From positions 2,448,001 to 2,512,000 of the forward strand of contig NZ_LT985980.1 in assembly GCF_900291985.1 (NCBI RefSeq): a stretch of DNA of 64,000 bases, written 5' to 3'. Source of the stretch: Lysinibacillus timonensis (lineage in GTDB: Bacteria; Bacillota; Bacilli; Bacillales_A; Planococcaceae). The notes under the pieces were generated by a model. The model was not told where the DNA came from. It did no database searches and worked only from the letters and a program-made list of their open reading frames with translations. Position 1 is the first letter of the stretch, and the number at the start of each line of letters is the position of its first letter. Positions 1-8,599 of the stretch are shown here, piece after piece. Made by a program: the position numbers and the translations under genes.

Positions 1-92
1 GGTGACGCAGAAATCCGACGTGTCATCGCGCTTCGAGATAGTGCCGATGGTAGTTGAAGGCCCCTCTGTGAGAGATAGACGAGCGCTTCACA
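1..92 (+). rRNA. degenerate 5S rRNA-like 3' part
   Basis: Seen: GCCGATGGTAGTTG (about 43-56) and TGTGAGAG (about 67-74) match the conserved 3' half of Bacillales 5S rRNA in the right order and spacing, and the first bases (GGTGAC) sit where 5S has GGTCAC. The bases between are strongly diverged, and the 5' end would lie outside the window. A U-rich terminator follows at once, as it does after rrn operons. Inference: a decayed 5S copy at the end of an rRNA operon, or poor sequence at a contig edge. An unrelated structured RNA is possible. Confidence 0.42.
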
Positions 93-95
93 CAA

Positions 96-128
96 AACAC
101 CGCTGAGTTTCAGTGGTGTTTTTTTTTA
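96..128 (+). terminator. intrinsic terminator after the 5S-like element
   Basis: AACACCGCTGA (96-106) pairs with TCAGTGGTGTT (110-120) with one mismatch and a 3-nt loop, and is followed by a run of T to 127. It is a textbook rho-independent terminator reading rightward, out of the 5S-like sequence. Confidence 0.85.
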
Positions 129-283
129 TTTCAAGAAAGTCCCCAACCACAAGAACCGATGCATCAATTGGTTCGGCAAAAGAAACAAAATAATGATTGA
201 AATCAGTAAGGATCCGTGAAAGCCATCAACTACTGCGAATGATAAAAAGTTGTTAAAAAAAAGTAAATTGGATTTTCTAAATA

Positions 284-961
284 CTAAAACTCTAATACCT
301 TCCTTAAATCATTTATATAGGATTGACTAACAGGAAGTTCATCTCCATTTTTTAAGATAATGATATAGTTAGATGCAATATCTTTAGTAATTCTTTTTAT
401 AAAATAGATATTTAAAATATATGAACGGTGGACTCTAATAAAAAACTCTGGTAATTTTGTTTGAAGTTCTTTTAATGTACAGTTTGTTTTAAATTGACAA
501 TTGTTAGCGTAAAACCAAGTTCGCTTTTGAAGGCTTTCAATATGGGAGATTTCTTCTATTGGGATTGGAGCCCAATCCTCATTGTGTTTGCCGGTTAAAA
601 ATTTATAAGGAGCCGGTTTCTTAGGGACCTCCATATTAATTGGCATTAAAATGATGAGTGCCGCTTCATGTTGATCAATGTAAGTTGGATATCCAATTGC
701 ATAATAAGGACTTCCAAAAATGGACTCATCGATCATTACATCTGTTTTCATACGCAATTGCAAAACTTTTGATGCGATACCATTTGGAGATATCTCATCC
801 CCGATATTGACTTTAGAATGATGAAGCATATTCTGATCTAAATAAATATACTTGTTATCAAGTGCAATTACAATAGAAGCTTGCTTTGGAATCCAATCTT
901 CTAATATCGTTTGGAATTGTTCTAATACAGATTTAGAAACTTTCAGGTTTTCTATCCTCAC
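284..961 (-). CDS. LytTR-domain DNA-binding regulator, divergent from aceA
   Basis: A 225-residue protein whose C-terminal ~100 residues look like a LytTR DNA-binding domain: a segment around FIRVHRSYILN, then a strand ending in NGDELPVSQSY. The N-terminal ~120 residues have no receiver aspartate pattern. They carry phrases such as IVIALDNKYIYLD and SPYYAIGYP and could form a PAS-like ligand sensor. The start is GTG at 961, behind AAAGGGG with about 9 nt spacing. The gene is divergent from aceA across ~210 bp. Inference: it may sense a small metabolite and control the glyoxylate shunt genes. The target is not proven by sequence, and a direct LytTR repeat pair was not clearly found in the gap. 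Confidence 0.72.
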   Translation of the reverse strand: MRIENLKVSKSVLEQFQTILEDWIPKQASIVIALDNKYIYLDQNMLHHSKVNIGDEISPNGIASKVLQLRMKTDVMIDESIFGSPYYAIGYPTYIDQHEAALIILMPINMEVPKKPAPYKFLTGKHNEDWAPIPIEEISHIESLQKRTWFYANNCQFKTNCTLKELQTKLPEFFIRVHRSYILNIYFIKRITKDIASNYIIILKNGDELPVSQSYINDLRKVLEF

Positions 962-1172
962 TTTTAACTACCCCTTTGATTCAACAATTTATACTCATCC
1001 TTAAAATAAACATATTCATCCCAATATCAGTATGTTTTGTCAGAAAGTGATACATAATTCCATCTTCTGTTATATATTAATTTACAACAAATACACCTGT
1101 TATGGAACAGTTTTTATAAAAATTTATATAACAATGTGTATTTAAATAAAGGGGAAGGTGTGAATTTTCAAA

Positions 1173-2456
1173 ATGTCAAAAAGACAAGATCGTATCGAAG
1201 CAATCAGAAAAGATTGGACAGAAAATCCAAGATGGAAGGGTATTCATCGACCTTATTCAGCAGAAGATGTAGTTAAATTACAAGGATCATTCGTAATAGA
1301 GCAAACGTTAGCTAAACGTGGTGCAGCTAGGCTTTGGAATACCCTACAGAATGAACCTTTTGTTAACGCATTAGGAGCGCTAACAGGGAATCAAGCTGTA
1401 CAACAAGTAAAAGCTGGTCTAAAAGCAATCTATCTATCAGGATGGCAAGTTGCTGCAGATGCTAACTTAGCCGGTCAAATGTATCCAGACCAATCTTTAT
1501 ACCCTGCAAATTCAGTACCACAGGTAGTAAAACGTATTAATCAGGCATTACAACGTGCAGACCAAATTGATCAAGCTGAGGGACGTAATGATGGTTTTGA
1601 TTGGTTTGCACCTATTATTGCAGATGCTGAAGCAGGTTTTGGAGGGCCGTTAAATGTTTTTGAACTTGTTAAAGGAATGATTGAGGCGGGTGCTTCAGGT
1701 GTTCACTTAGAAGATCAATTAGCCTCGGAGAAAAAATGTGGTCATTTAGGTGGAAAGGTATTACTACCAACACAAAATGCTGTTCGGAATCTAGTTGCTG
1801 CTCGCTTAGCAATGGATGTTATGGGTGTAGATACGATTTTAATTGCACGGACAGATGCAGATGCTGCAGATATGGTAACAAGCGATATTGATCCACGCGA
1901 TGCAGAATTTATAACAGGTGAACGCACGCCTGAAGGATTCTATCGTACTAGAGCAGGAATTAAACAAGCGATTGCCCGTGGTTTGGCTTATGCACCATAT
2001 GCTGATTTAATTTGGTGCGAAACATCAACACCATCTTTAGAAGAAGCTCGCGCATTTGCTGAAGGTATCCACGCAGAGTTCCCAGGAAAGATGTTAGCTT
2101 ATAACTGTTCTCCTTCATTTAATTGGAAAGCTAAACTTTCTGAGAAAGAAATTGCTGAATTCCAACGCGAAATTGCAAAGCTTGGTTATAAGTTCCAATT
2201 CGTTACATTAGCTGGATTCCACTCATTAAATTACTCTATGTTTGAATTAGCTCATGATTATAAGGATAACGGAATGGCAGCTTACTCAAAACTACAACAA
2301 GCAGAATTTGCTGCAGAATCAAAAGGGTACACTGCAACTAAACATCAACGGGAAGTTGGGACAGGGTATTTTGATGAAGTCGCACAAACTATTTCTGGTG
2401 GGACATCATCGACGACTGCAATGGCAGGATCCACGGAGACTGCTCAATTTGTTTAA
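1173..2456 (+). CDS. aceA: isocitrate lyase
   Basis: A 427-residue isocitrate lyase. It cleaves isocitrate to glyoxylate and succinate in the cytoplasm, the first step of the glyoxylate shunt used for growth on acetate or fatty acids. Seen: the catalytic signature KKCGH at residues 187-191 with nucleophile Cys189, DADAGFGG-like metal-site text ([10 protein letters not shown], 151-160), and the late NCSPSFNW segment. Length fits bacterial ICL. The start ATG at 1173 follows GGGGAAGGTG with a somewhat long spacing. Malate synthase follows ~115 bp downstream on the same strand with no clear terminator between, so co-transcription is likely. Confidence 0.97.
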   Translation: MSKRQDRIEAIRKDWTENPRWKGIHRPYSAEDVVKLQGSFVIEQTLAKRGAARLWNTLQNEPFVNALGALTGNQAVQQVKAGLKAIYLSGWQVAADANLAGQMYPDQSLYPANSVPQVVKRINQALQRADQIDQAEGRNDGFDWFAPIIADAEAGFGGPLNVFELVKGMIEAGASGVHLEDQLASEKKCGHLGGKVLLPTQNAVRNLVAARLAMDVMGVDTILIARTDADAADMVTSDIDPRDAEFITGERTPEGFYRTRAGIKQAIARGLAYAPYADLIWCETSTPSLEEARAFAEGIHAEFPGKMLAYNCSPSFNWKAKLSEKEIAEFQREIAKLGYKFQFVTLAGFHSLNYSMFELAHDYKDNGMAAYSKLQQAEFAAESKGYTATKHQREVGTGYFDEVAQTISGGTSSTTAMAGSTETAQFV

Positions 2457-2571
2457 TATCAGTTATAAGAGTTTGCTTTACCTGGTTATCCAAAAGGGAA
2501 AAGTCTTTAACCTAGTAACAATAATATAGAGTTAAAGTTATTAACTTGTAATTAAGGGTGTGATATTGAAA

Positions 2572-4173
2572 ATGGAGCAAGCAATTTCAGAAAAGCTTCA
2601 AATTATTGGATCTTTAACAGAAGAAGCTAAGGAAATTTTAACACCTGAAGCAGTTGAATTTATTGTCACTTTACACGAAAAATTTAATAATCAACGTGTT
2701 GAATTGTTAAAAAAGCGTATGGAACGTCAAAAAATGCTAGATGCAGGTGAGAAACTGAATTTCCTATCAGAAACAAAGGACATTCGTGAAGGGAATTGGA
2801 CAATAGCCCCATTACCAGATGACTTAAAGGATCGGCGAGTTGAAATTACAGGGCCTGCTGTTGATCGTAAAATGGTTATTAATGCTTTAAATTCAGGAGC
2901 TAAAATATTTATGGCATGTTTTGAAGATGCCTCAACGCCTACTTGGGAGAACATGATAGCAGGGCAAATTAATATGAGAGACTCTGTAAGAAGGACAATC
3001 GAATATACCCATCCAGGAACGGGTAAAAAGTATGTTATAAAGGATAAACCCGCAGTGTTAATGGTCCGTCCAAGGGGGTTACATTTAGATGAAAAACATG
3101 TACTTGTAAATGGAGTACCAGTATCGGGAGGCTTTTTTGATTTTGGATTATATTTCTACCACAATGCAAAAGAAACATTATCCCAAGGGACTGGACCTTA
3201 TTTCTATTTACCGAAATTAGAAAGTCATTTGGAGGCTCGGCTATGGAATGACATTTTCAAATTTGCACAAGATTATTTGAAGATTCCACAAGGTACTATT
3301 AAAGCTACGGTACTTATTGAAACTATTTTAGCTGCATTTGAAATGGATGAGATTTTATATGAACTAAAGGAACATTCTGCAGGTCTAAATTGTGGGCGTT
3401 GGGATTATATTTTCAGCTTTATTAAACGATTACGCAATCAACCAGATGTAATTATGCCTGACCGCGGTCAAGTTACAATGACAGTACCATTTATGAGGGC
3501 TTATACTTTACTATGTATAAAAACGTGCCATAAACGGAATGCACCAGCCATAGGGGGAATGGCTGCGCAAATACCAGTTAAAGACGACGAACATGCTAAT
3601 TGGTTAGCTTTTGAAAAAGTTCGTGAAGACAAATACCGTGAAGCGACGGATGGTCACGATGGAACTTGGGTAGCACATCCTGGTCTAGTATCAGTTGCGA
3701 TGGAACAATTTGATGCAGTTATGAAAACTCTGAACCAAATAGATAAAAAACGTGAAGATGTTCATGTAACTGCAATAGATCTTCTAGCTGTACCACAAGG
3801 GACGATTACAGAAGAAGGTTTACAAGTAAATACAAGTGTAGGTGTCCAATACATTGCATCATGGTTGAGGGGGAACGGTGCTGCACCAATAAACAATTTA
3901 ATGGAGGATGCGGCTACAGCTGAAATTTCACGTACACAGGTATGGCAATGGGTGCGTCATCCGAAAGGAATTTTAGAAGATGGACGTAAAGTAACAATGG
4001 AGTTAGTTTTCGAAGTTTTAGAAGAAGAATTAGTAAAAATTAAGCAATCTGTTGGCGACCAAACTTATAACGAAGGTCGGTATGATGAGGCAGCGGAGTT
4101 GTTTAAATACTTAATCAGACAAGACGAATTTATCGAATTTCTAACTTTACCAGGTTATGAAAAAATAAATTAA
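2572..4173 (+). CDS. aceB: malate synthase A
   Basis: Condenses glyoxylate with acetyl-CoA to malate, the second step of the glyoxylate shunt. The ~533-residue length fits the malate synthase A type, and the text FEDASTPTWEN, MVRPRGLHLDEKH and YLPKLESHLEARLW is typical of the TIM-barrel core. The frame opens at GTG 2560, but that codon lies inside the ribosome binding site (AAGGGTGTGAT, 2554-2564). ATG 2572 or TTG 2566 is the realistic start, and ATG is chosen here. It is followed by a terminator at 4236, so aceA-aceB form the operon. Confidence 0.96.
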   Translation: MEQAISEKLQIIGSLTEEAKEILTPEAVEFIVTLHEKFNNQRVELLKKRMERQKMLDAGEKLNFLSETKDIREGNWTIAPLPDDLKDRRVEITGPAVDRKMVINALNSGAKIFMACFEDASTPTWENMIAGQINMRDSVRRTIEYTHPGTGKKYVIKDKPAVLMVRPRGLHLDEKHVLVNGVPVSGGFFDFGLYFYHNAKETLSQGTGPYFYLPKLESHLEARLWNDIFKFAQDYLKIPQGTIKATVLIETILAAFEMDEILYELKEHSAGLNCGRWDYIFSFIKRLRNQPDVIMPDRGQVTMTVPFMRAYTLLCIKTCHKRNAPAIGGMAAQIPVKDDEHANWLAFEKVREDKYREATDGHDGTWVAHPGLVSVAMEQFDAVMKTLNQIDKKREDVHVTAIDLLAVPQGTITEEGLQVNTSVGVQYIASWLRGNGAAPINNLMEDAATAEISRTQVWQWVRHPKGILEDGRKVTMELVFEVLEEELVKIKQSVGDQTYNEGRYDEAAELFKYLIRQDEFIEFLTLPGYEKIN

Positions 4174-4235
4174 TATAGTCCGTTAATGATATTTATAGAT
4201 AACTGGGGAATTTGTGTAGGGATAGAACAGGGGGG

Positions 4236-4275
4236 AAAGTCTTACGAGTCAAGATGGCACGTAAGACTTTTATTA
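4236..4275 (+). terminator. terminator of aceAB
   Basis: AAAGTCTTACG (4236-4246) pairs with CGTAAGACTTT (4260-4270), followed by TTTATTATT. A 13-nt loop. It separates aceAB from the aminotransferase gene downstream. Confidence 0.8.
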
Positions 4276-4370
4276 TTAATCATAAAAAATAACTATATAG
4301 AAGGAATATTAAATGGTTTGGAGAAATGGATAATTTAGAAAGACTTATTGAGATAGAAAAGGGGATATGT

Positions 4371-5540
4371 ATGCGAAATAAAGATATTTTATTAGTTCCA
4401 GGACCTACGCCAGTAGTAGACGAAATTTACGATGCATTATGTAATGAAACAAGAGGGCATACAGATCCTCGCTTTGTTGAAATTTTTAAGAGTGCAATAC
4501 ATCAGACGAGGCATCTATTAAATACGGATGGGGAAGTATTTCTAGTAGCTGGTTCAGGAACTCTCGCCATGGAAATGGCAATTGTAAATACAGTAGGAAA
4601 AGGTGAAAAACTACTTGTTATTAGCCATGGTTATTTTGGAGATCGATTTACACCATTGGCAAAAGCCTATGGTATTGAGGTAGATGTGTTACAAGCTGAA
4701 TGGGGAAAACAGGTTGATATAGAGCTTATGGGGCAAAAACTATCTGAAGATAACTATAAAGCGGTAACGGTCACACATGCCGACACCTCAACAGGAGTTG
4801 CATCAAATCTTGAACAACTTGTCCCGGTTATTAAGAAATCAGGTGCTCTCTTAATTCTTGATGGAGTTGTAGCTACAGCTGCACTCGATGAAGATATGAG
4901 TAAAACGTATGGACATCCTGATTATAAAATTGATGTTGTGTTAACAGGTTCGCAAAAAGCAATTGGTATTCCACCAGGTCTAGCAATTATTGCATTTAAT
5001 AAAACAGCACTTGAAGCGCGTGAAGGGTTAGGTAATATTCCTGCCTATTATAGCGATATTAAAAATTGGATTCCTATTATGAAAGATCCATCTAAATACT
5101 TTGCTACGCCACCAGTTAATATGATTTATGCATACAATGAAGCATTAAAAATTGTATTAGATGAAGGGATGGAAAAACGAGAGAAGAGACATATTGTGTT
5201 TGGTAAAGGAATTCGAGCTGCATTAAAAACCTACGGCATGGAGCCTTTAGCAAAAGAAGGTGTAGCAGCACCAACATTAAGCTGTATATTATATCCAGAG
5301 GGTATTGACGATATTGCTTTCCGTTCGTCTCTTGCAAGTAAAGGTGTAATCGTAGCAGGGGCACTAGCTCATCTAGCTGGTAAAGCCTTCCGTATTGGAC
5401 ATATGGGTAATACTACAGAAGAAATGCTAATAAAGGCAATTGATGTAATTGGATGTACATTAAATGAATTAGGTAGTTCGGTAGATATAGAAAAGGCAAT
5501 TACTACTTTTAAAAATGAAATTGCCGTTCAAGTTCAATAA
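4371..5540 (+). CDS. class V PLP aminotransferase (alanine/serine-glyoxylate type)
   Basis: A 389-residue fold-type I aminotransferase of class V. Seen: the opening LLVPGPTPV, the AGSGT phosphate-binding turn (60-64), Asp164 (LDGV), and the PLP lysine in TGSQKAIG (Lys196). This layout belongs to alanine-glyoxylate/serine-glyoxylate aminotransferases and the PucG-like branch. The frame is open further upstream, but the start at ATG 4371 has AAAGGGG 6 nt before it and gives the usual N-terminus. Placement right after aceAB suggests it turns surplus glyoxylate into glycine using alanine or serine as amino donor (inference). Purine-catabolic PucG activity is an alternative. Confidence 0.85.
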   Translation: MRNKDILLVPGPTPVVDEIYDALCNETRGHTDPRFVEIFKSAIHQTRHLLNTDGEVFLVAGSGTLAMEMAIVNTVGKGEKLLVISHGYFGDRFTPLAKAYGIEVDVLQAEWGKQVDIELMGQKLSEDNYKAVTVTHADTSTGVASNLEQLVPVIKKSGALLILDGVVATAALDEDMSKTYGHPDYKIDVVLTGSQKAIGIPPGLAIIAFNKTALEAREGLGNIPAYYSDIKNWIPIMKDPSKYFATPPVNMIYAYNEALKIVLDEGMEKREKRHIVFGKGIRAALKTYGMEPLAKEGVAAPTLSCILYPEGIDDIAFRSSLASKGVIVAGALAHLAGKAFRIGHMGNTTEEMLIKAIDVIGCTLNELGSSVDIEKAITTFKNEIAVQVQ

Positions 5541-5567
5541 ATAATATAATTTAATAAAATATTTAGT

Positions 5568-5595
5568 GGCGCACTATTTTTAGTGCGTCCATTTT
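5568..5595 (+). terminator. terminator after the aminotransferase
   Basis: GGCGCACT (5568-5575) pairs with AGTGCGTC (5582-5589) around an ATTTTT loop; the trailing T content is modest (CATTTTC). Confidence 0.65.
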
Positions 5596-5599
5596 CATA

Positions 5600-5935
5600 T
5601 TTATAACAAAGGGGACATAAAACGATATGGGAATTTTGGAAAGGCAATGTTAATCAGATACATCAAGTAGCGACACCGTAGTTACCGATATTCAAGCTTT
5701 GCATAGTTATGTTTATACAATCAAATACACACTCTCATTGAGACAAAGCTATTTAGTCATTCCTTAGAAGTTATACCAAACAAAAATATTTATTGGTATG
5801 AAACTTTTTGTGAAAAGGGTACGTAAAAAGTAGAGTATTACACCTAGGCCATTTTCTATTAAGTGTTACAATATATGAAGTGTCTTTTTATTTCTTGGGA
5901 AATTATTTTCATAGAATAATCCACTTTTAGGAGGA
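5600..5935. other. gene-free interval
   Basis: About 330 bp with stops in all frames and no recognisable RNA fold. The end carries the ribosome binding site of the next gene (AGGAGG near 5930). Short open pieces around 5700-5770 match nothing I recognise. Confidence 0.5.
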
Positions 5936-5939
5936 TAAC

Positions 5940-6323
5940 ATGAAAGAAGAATATAAATTAGATATAATTAAAGGGAAAGAGAAACATTATTCGCCTAAGA
6001 AGTTTATAAACAAAATAAAAGGCAGTGGTTTTAAACTAGGTTTTAAAGCTCTTCACGGAGCTACTACACTATTTAGTGCCTTAAAGAGCCCGGATATGCC
6101 GAAGCAGAATAAATTGTTAATTGCAGGAGTCTTAGGCTATTTTATTTTGCCCACGGATTTATTAGTAGACTTTTTACCCGCAGTTGGTTTGGCAGATGAT
6201 GGGTTTTTAATTATGCAAGCAATTTCCACTATCTATTCGTCCATTACAGATGACATGAAAGAAGAAGGCCTTCAATTATTAAAGAAAATATTTGGCGAAA
6301 AATATGAATATAATGAGGACTAA
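5940..6323 (+). CDS. DUF1232 (YkvA-like) small membrane protein
   Basis: A 127-residue protein of the DUF1232/YkvA family. Its hallmark is the hydrophobic segment LLIAGVLGYFILPTDLLVDFLPAVGLADD (residues ~59-87), which has the family's G.L.YF..P.DL..D..P..G..DD pattern. The N-terminal 50 residues are basic. Probably associated with the inner face of the membrane; the molecular role is unknown in the family. AGGAGG precedes ATG 5940 at good spacing. The next gene starts 29 bp later on the same strand, so the two are probably co-transcribed. Confidence 0.85.
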   Translation: MKEEYKLDIIKGKEKHYSPKKFINKIKGSGFKLGFKALHGATTLFSALKSPDMPKQNKLLIAGVLGYFILPTDLLVDFLPAVGLADDGFLIMQAISTIYSSITDDMKEEGLQLLKKIFGEKYEYNED

Positions 6324-6352
6324 TTAGAGAAACCTATATTAGAGGTGTTCTG

Positions 6353-7618
6353 ATGTTAAAGAAAATAACTTTCGTTGTCATTTTAATAGTATTGGCTAAA
6401 CCAGTATATGACTATGGTACAAAAATTTTAGATGATGTTAATGATTTTTTTAATAATCATTCAACCGTAATTTCTGATGCTACCGACGAGATTATAACAA
6501 CTGTTTCTAATCAGGTAAGTAGCCTTACATCTACTATTTCTAATCCCCACCAAATGAATCAATCTATAACGGACTTACCGAGTTCAGTCGATAGCGTTGA
6601 AGATCTGGCAGACACATTTTATTATTACTTTAGTAACTGGATAACAGATTTTGAAATACATTATAAAGGTAGTACAAGTGATATTGAAAATATAATTGAA
6701 CGTGCCATTAGTGATGCTACTAGTAGAGATCAATATATTGAAGGGCACTTAGCTGATCGGAAAATAGAGTATGAATACGGATTGACGGATGCAAATATAA
6801 AAGTGAATCAACAATACTTAACAAATGCTGTACAAGAGAAAATTGTTAATGAAAAAGTAGCTCAGATTCTTTCTACAGTGAATCCACAATCTATGACTGA
6901 CTTTGAAAAGGTGAAGTTTGTTAATGATTATATTGTGAGAAATACTGCATATAGTACTGAAACTGAGCTTAGCCCACATAGCGCCTGCGCAGTTTTACAA
7001 GAGGGTAAAGGAGTTTGCCAGGGATATGCACTTCTAGCGCTAAAAATGTTACAAGGACTCGGAGTGGAATCTAAGTATGTCGTTGGTGAAGTATATACAG
7101 GAGGCCATGCGTGGAACTTGGTTAAGGTTGATGGTGAGTGGTACCATTTAGATACTACTTGGAATGATCCAGTACCAGATCGAGATAATGCGGTAGGTTA
7201 TCAGTATTTTCTTATTAATGATGCCCAGATGAAGCTCGATCACACGTGGATCCATTCCAACTATCCAGAAGCGAAAAGTACTAAATATGCATTTATGAAA
7301 CAAGTCGATCATGCTTATGAAGCAAATGGGTATATGTACTATAGCAACCTAGATGATAATAATATTTTGTATCGCGTTAATCTTACTACGGGAAATAATG
7401 AACGCCTTTCAAATAGTAGAGCGCAATACATCGTTGGTTATGGAGATTGGTTATACTTTAGCAATTATTCAAATGGAGCCTTTTTAACTAAAATCCGAAC
7501 AGATGGAACAGATGAATCTATTCTTTACCAAACAGAGGTAAAGAACCTATTTGTTGAAGACGGCCATTTATTCTTCACAACACCTGATGGTCTTAAGAAA
7601 ATGACCCTAGAAGGGTAA
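6353..7618 (+). CDS. secreted or anchored transglutaminase-like protein with DUF5050-like C-terminus
   Basis: A 421-residue protein with an N-terminal hydrophobic stretch (residues ~5-16) that could be a signal or anchor, a Ser/Thr-rich region to ~80, and a transglutaminase-like cysteine-protease domain (~170-300). The triad is visible: Cys222 in GVCQGYA, His252 in GGHAWN, Asp267 in HLDTTWNDP. The last ~100 residues hold repeated Y-x-Y/F-S-N blades (YMYYSN, WLYFSN) like DUF5050 propeller domains. Probably acts on cell-wall peptides or proteins outside the membrane; substrate unknown. It ends at a strong terminator. Confidence 0.85.
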   Translation: MLKKITFVVILIVLAKPVYDYGTKILDDVNDFFNNHSTVISDATDEIITTVSNQVSSLTSTISNPHQMNQSITDLPSSVDSVEDLADTFYYYFSNWITDFEIHYKGSTSDIENIIERAISDATSRDQYIEGHLADRKIEYEYGLTDANIKVNQQYLTNAVQEKIVNEKVAQILSTVNPQSMTDFEKVKFVNDYIVRNTAYSTETELSPHSACAVLQEGKGVCQGYALLALKMLQGLGVESKYVVGEVYTGGHAWNLVKVDGEWYHLDTTWNDPVPDRDNAVGYQYFLINDAQMKLDHTWIHSNYPEAKSTKYAFMKQVDHAYEANGYMYYSNLDDNNILYRVNLTTGNNERLSNSRAQYIVGYGDWLYFSNYSNGAFLTKIRTDGTDESILYQTEVKNLFVEDGHLFFTTPDGLKKMTLEG

Positions 7619-7627
7619 TCGCTAAGT

Positions 7628-7660
7628 AAAAAGAACTGCATGAATTTGCAGTTCTTTTTA
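7628..7660. terminator. bidirectional terminator
   Basis: AAAAGAACTGCA pairs with TGCAGTTCTTTT around TGAATT. It has T runs on both strands and sits between convergent genes; on the minus strand it overlaps the last bases of the kinase gene. Confidence 0.88.
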
Positions 7661-8599
7661 TTTTAATTCCAATAACGCTCTATTGATAATGTATTCAATT
7701 GGCTGTTTATGACATAGCTCAAATAACAGATTTGGAAAATGTTCTAGTGTATACTGTTCAAATAAATCTCTTATGATTGGATGGTTTTGTAAAAGGCCGC
7801 CATTTATATAGACAGTAAATGGTTCTTCTAAATAGGTCAATTTCTTTAATGTGGCCATAGTTAATATAGATAGCTCTTTTGCAGCACTTCTTGCAATTTC
7901 AATAGCGGCTTCGTCACCTAATGCGACTGCTTCACTAATAATCGAACTAATACTTGCAAGTTCTGCATTTGTATACTCAGGATGGTAAACCCATGCTAGT
8001 AATTGATCTAGATGTTTTACTTGTAATTTATCGAATAAAAGTTGTTTTAAAATGGTTGGCTTACTCGAACGACCATCTTCAAAACGTACAACGGCTCTTA
8101 AAATTTTTCGGCCAATCCAATAGCCACTACCTTCGTCTGCAGCTCGATGTCCCCAACCACCTGTTCTAATCATCTGATGTTGCCCATCATATGCATAACA
8201 AATAGAACCTGTTCCAGACAATAGTAATGCGCCCGGATTACCTTTAGTAATCCCAAGTAACGTAGAATGCACATCATTTTCTATGATAATGGTTTTAATA
8301 GTAATGGGGGTATTGCTTAAACTTTTTTCAATTACACCTTTAATAATGGCCAAATCGTAATCCGTATCAATACCAGCCATTGCAAAGGTAGCAATTTCAA
8401 TATTAGCAAATGGTATTGCCTCATGCGCTTCTTGTAAAAGTCCTGATAACACTCTTTCAACACGTTCAGAACCAATTGCATGGTAATTTGATCCTGTAGA
8501 TGTTTGTGTAAATAATGTTCGGCAATTTTCAGATTGGATGACAAGGGTAGTTTTTGTTGCACCACCATCTACAGCAATTATTAATCTCTCGTCTTTCAT
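7658..8599 (-). CDS. BadF/BadG-type sugar kinase (N-acetylglucosamine kinase-like)
   Basis: A 313-residue ASKHA-fold kinase. Seen: the phosphate-1 loop DGGATKT (11-17), GTGSICYAY in the middle, and GGWGHRAADEGSGYWIG, the pattern of the GlcNAc kinase/BadF-BadG-BcrA-BcrD family. It likely phosphorylates an amino sugar or related metabolite with ATP in the cytoplasm. The gene begins exactly where the upstream lyase-like gene ends, so the two are translationally coupled. The substrate cannot be read from sequence: GlcNAc, glucosamine or a MurNAc derivative are candidates. No transporter is adjacent. Confidence 0.78.
   Translation of the reverse strand: MKDERLIIAVDGGATKTTLVIQSENCRTLFTQTSTGSNYHAIGSERVERVLSGLLQEAHEAIPFANIEIATFAMAGIDTDYDLAIIKGVIEKSLSNTPITIKTIIIENDVHSTLLGITKGNPGALLLSGTGSICYAYDGQHQMIRTGGWGHRAADEGSGYWIGRKILRAVVRFEDGRSSKPTILKQLLFDKLQVKHLDQLLAWVYHPEYTNAELASISSIISEAVALGDEAAIEIARSAAKELSILTMATLKKLTYLEEPFTVYINGGLLQNHPIIRDLFEQYTLEHFPNLLFELCHKQPIEYIINRALLELK

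Noticed and set aside
2254-2529. 91-codon open frame overlapping the aceA end
   Set aside because: Runs mostly inside aceA in another frame, with no ribosome binding site or family match; a shadow of the real gene.
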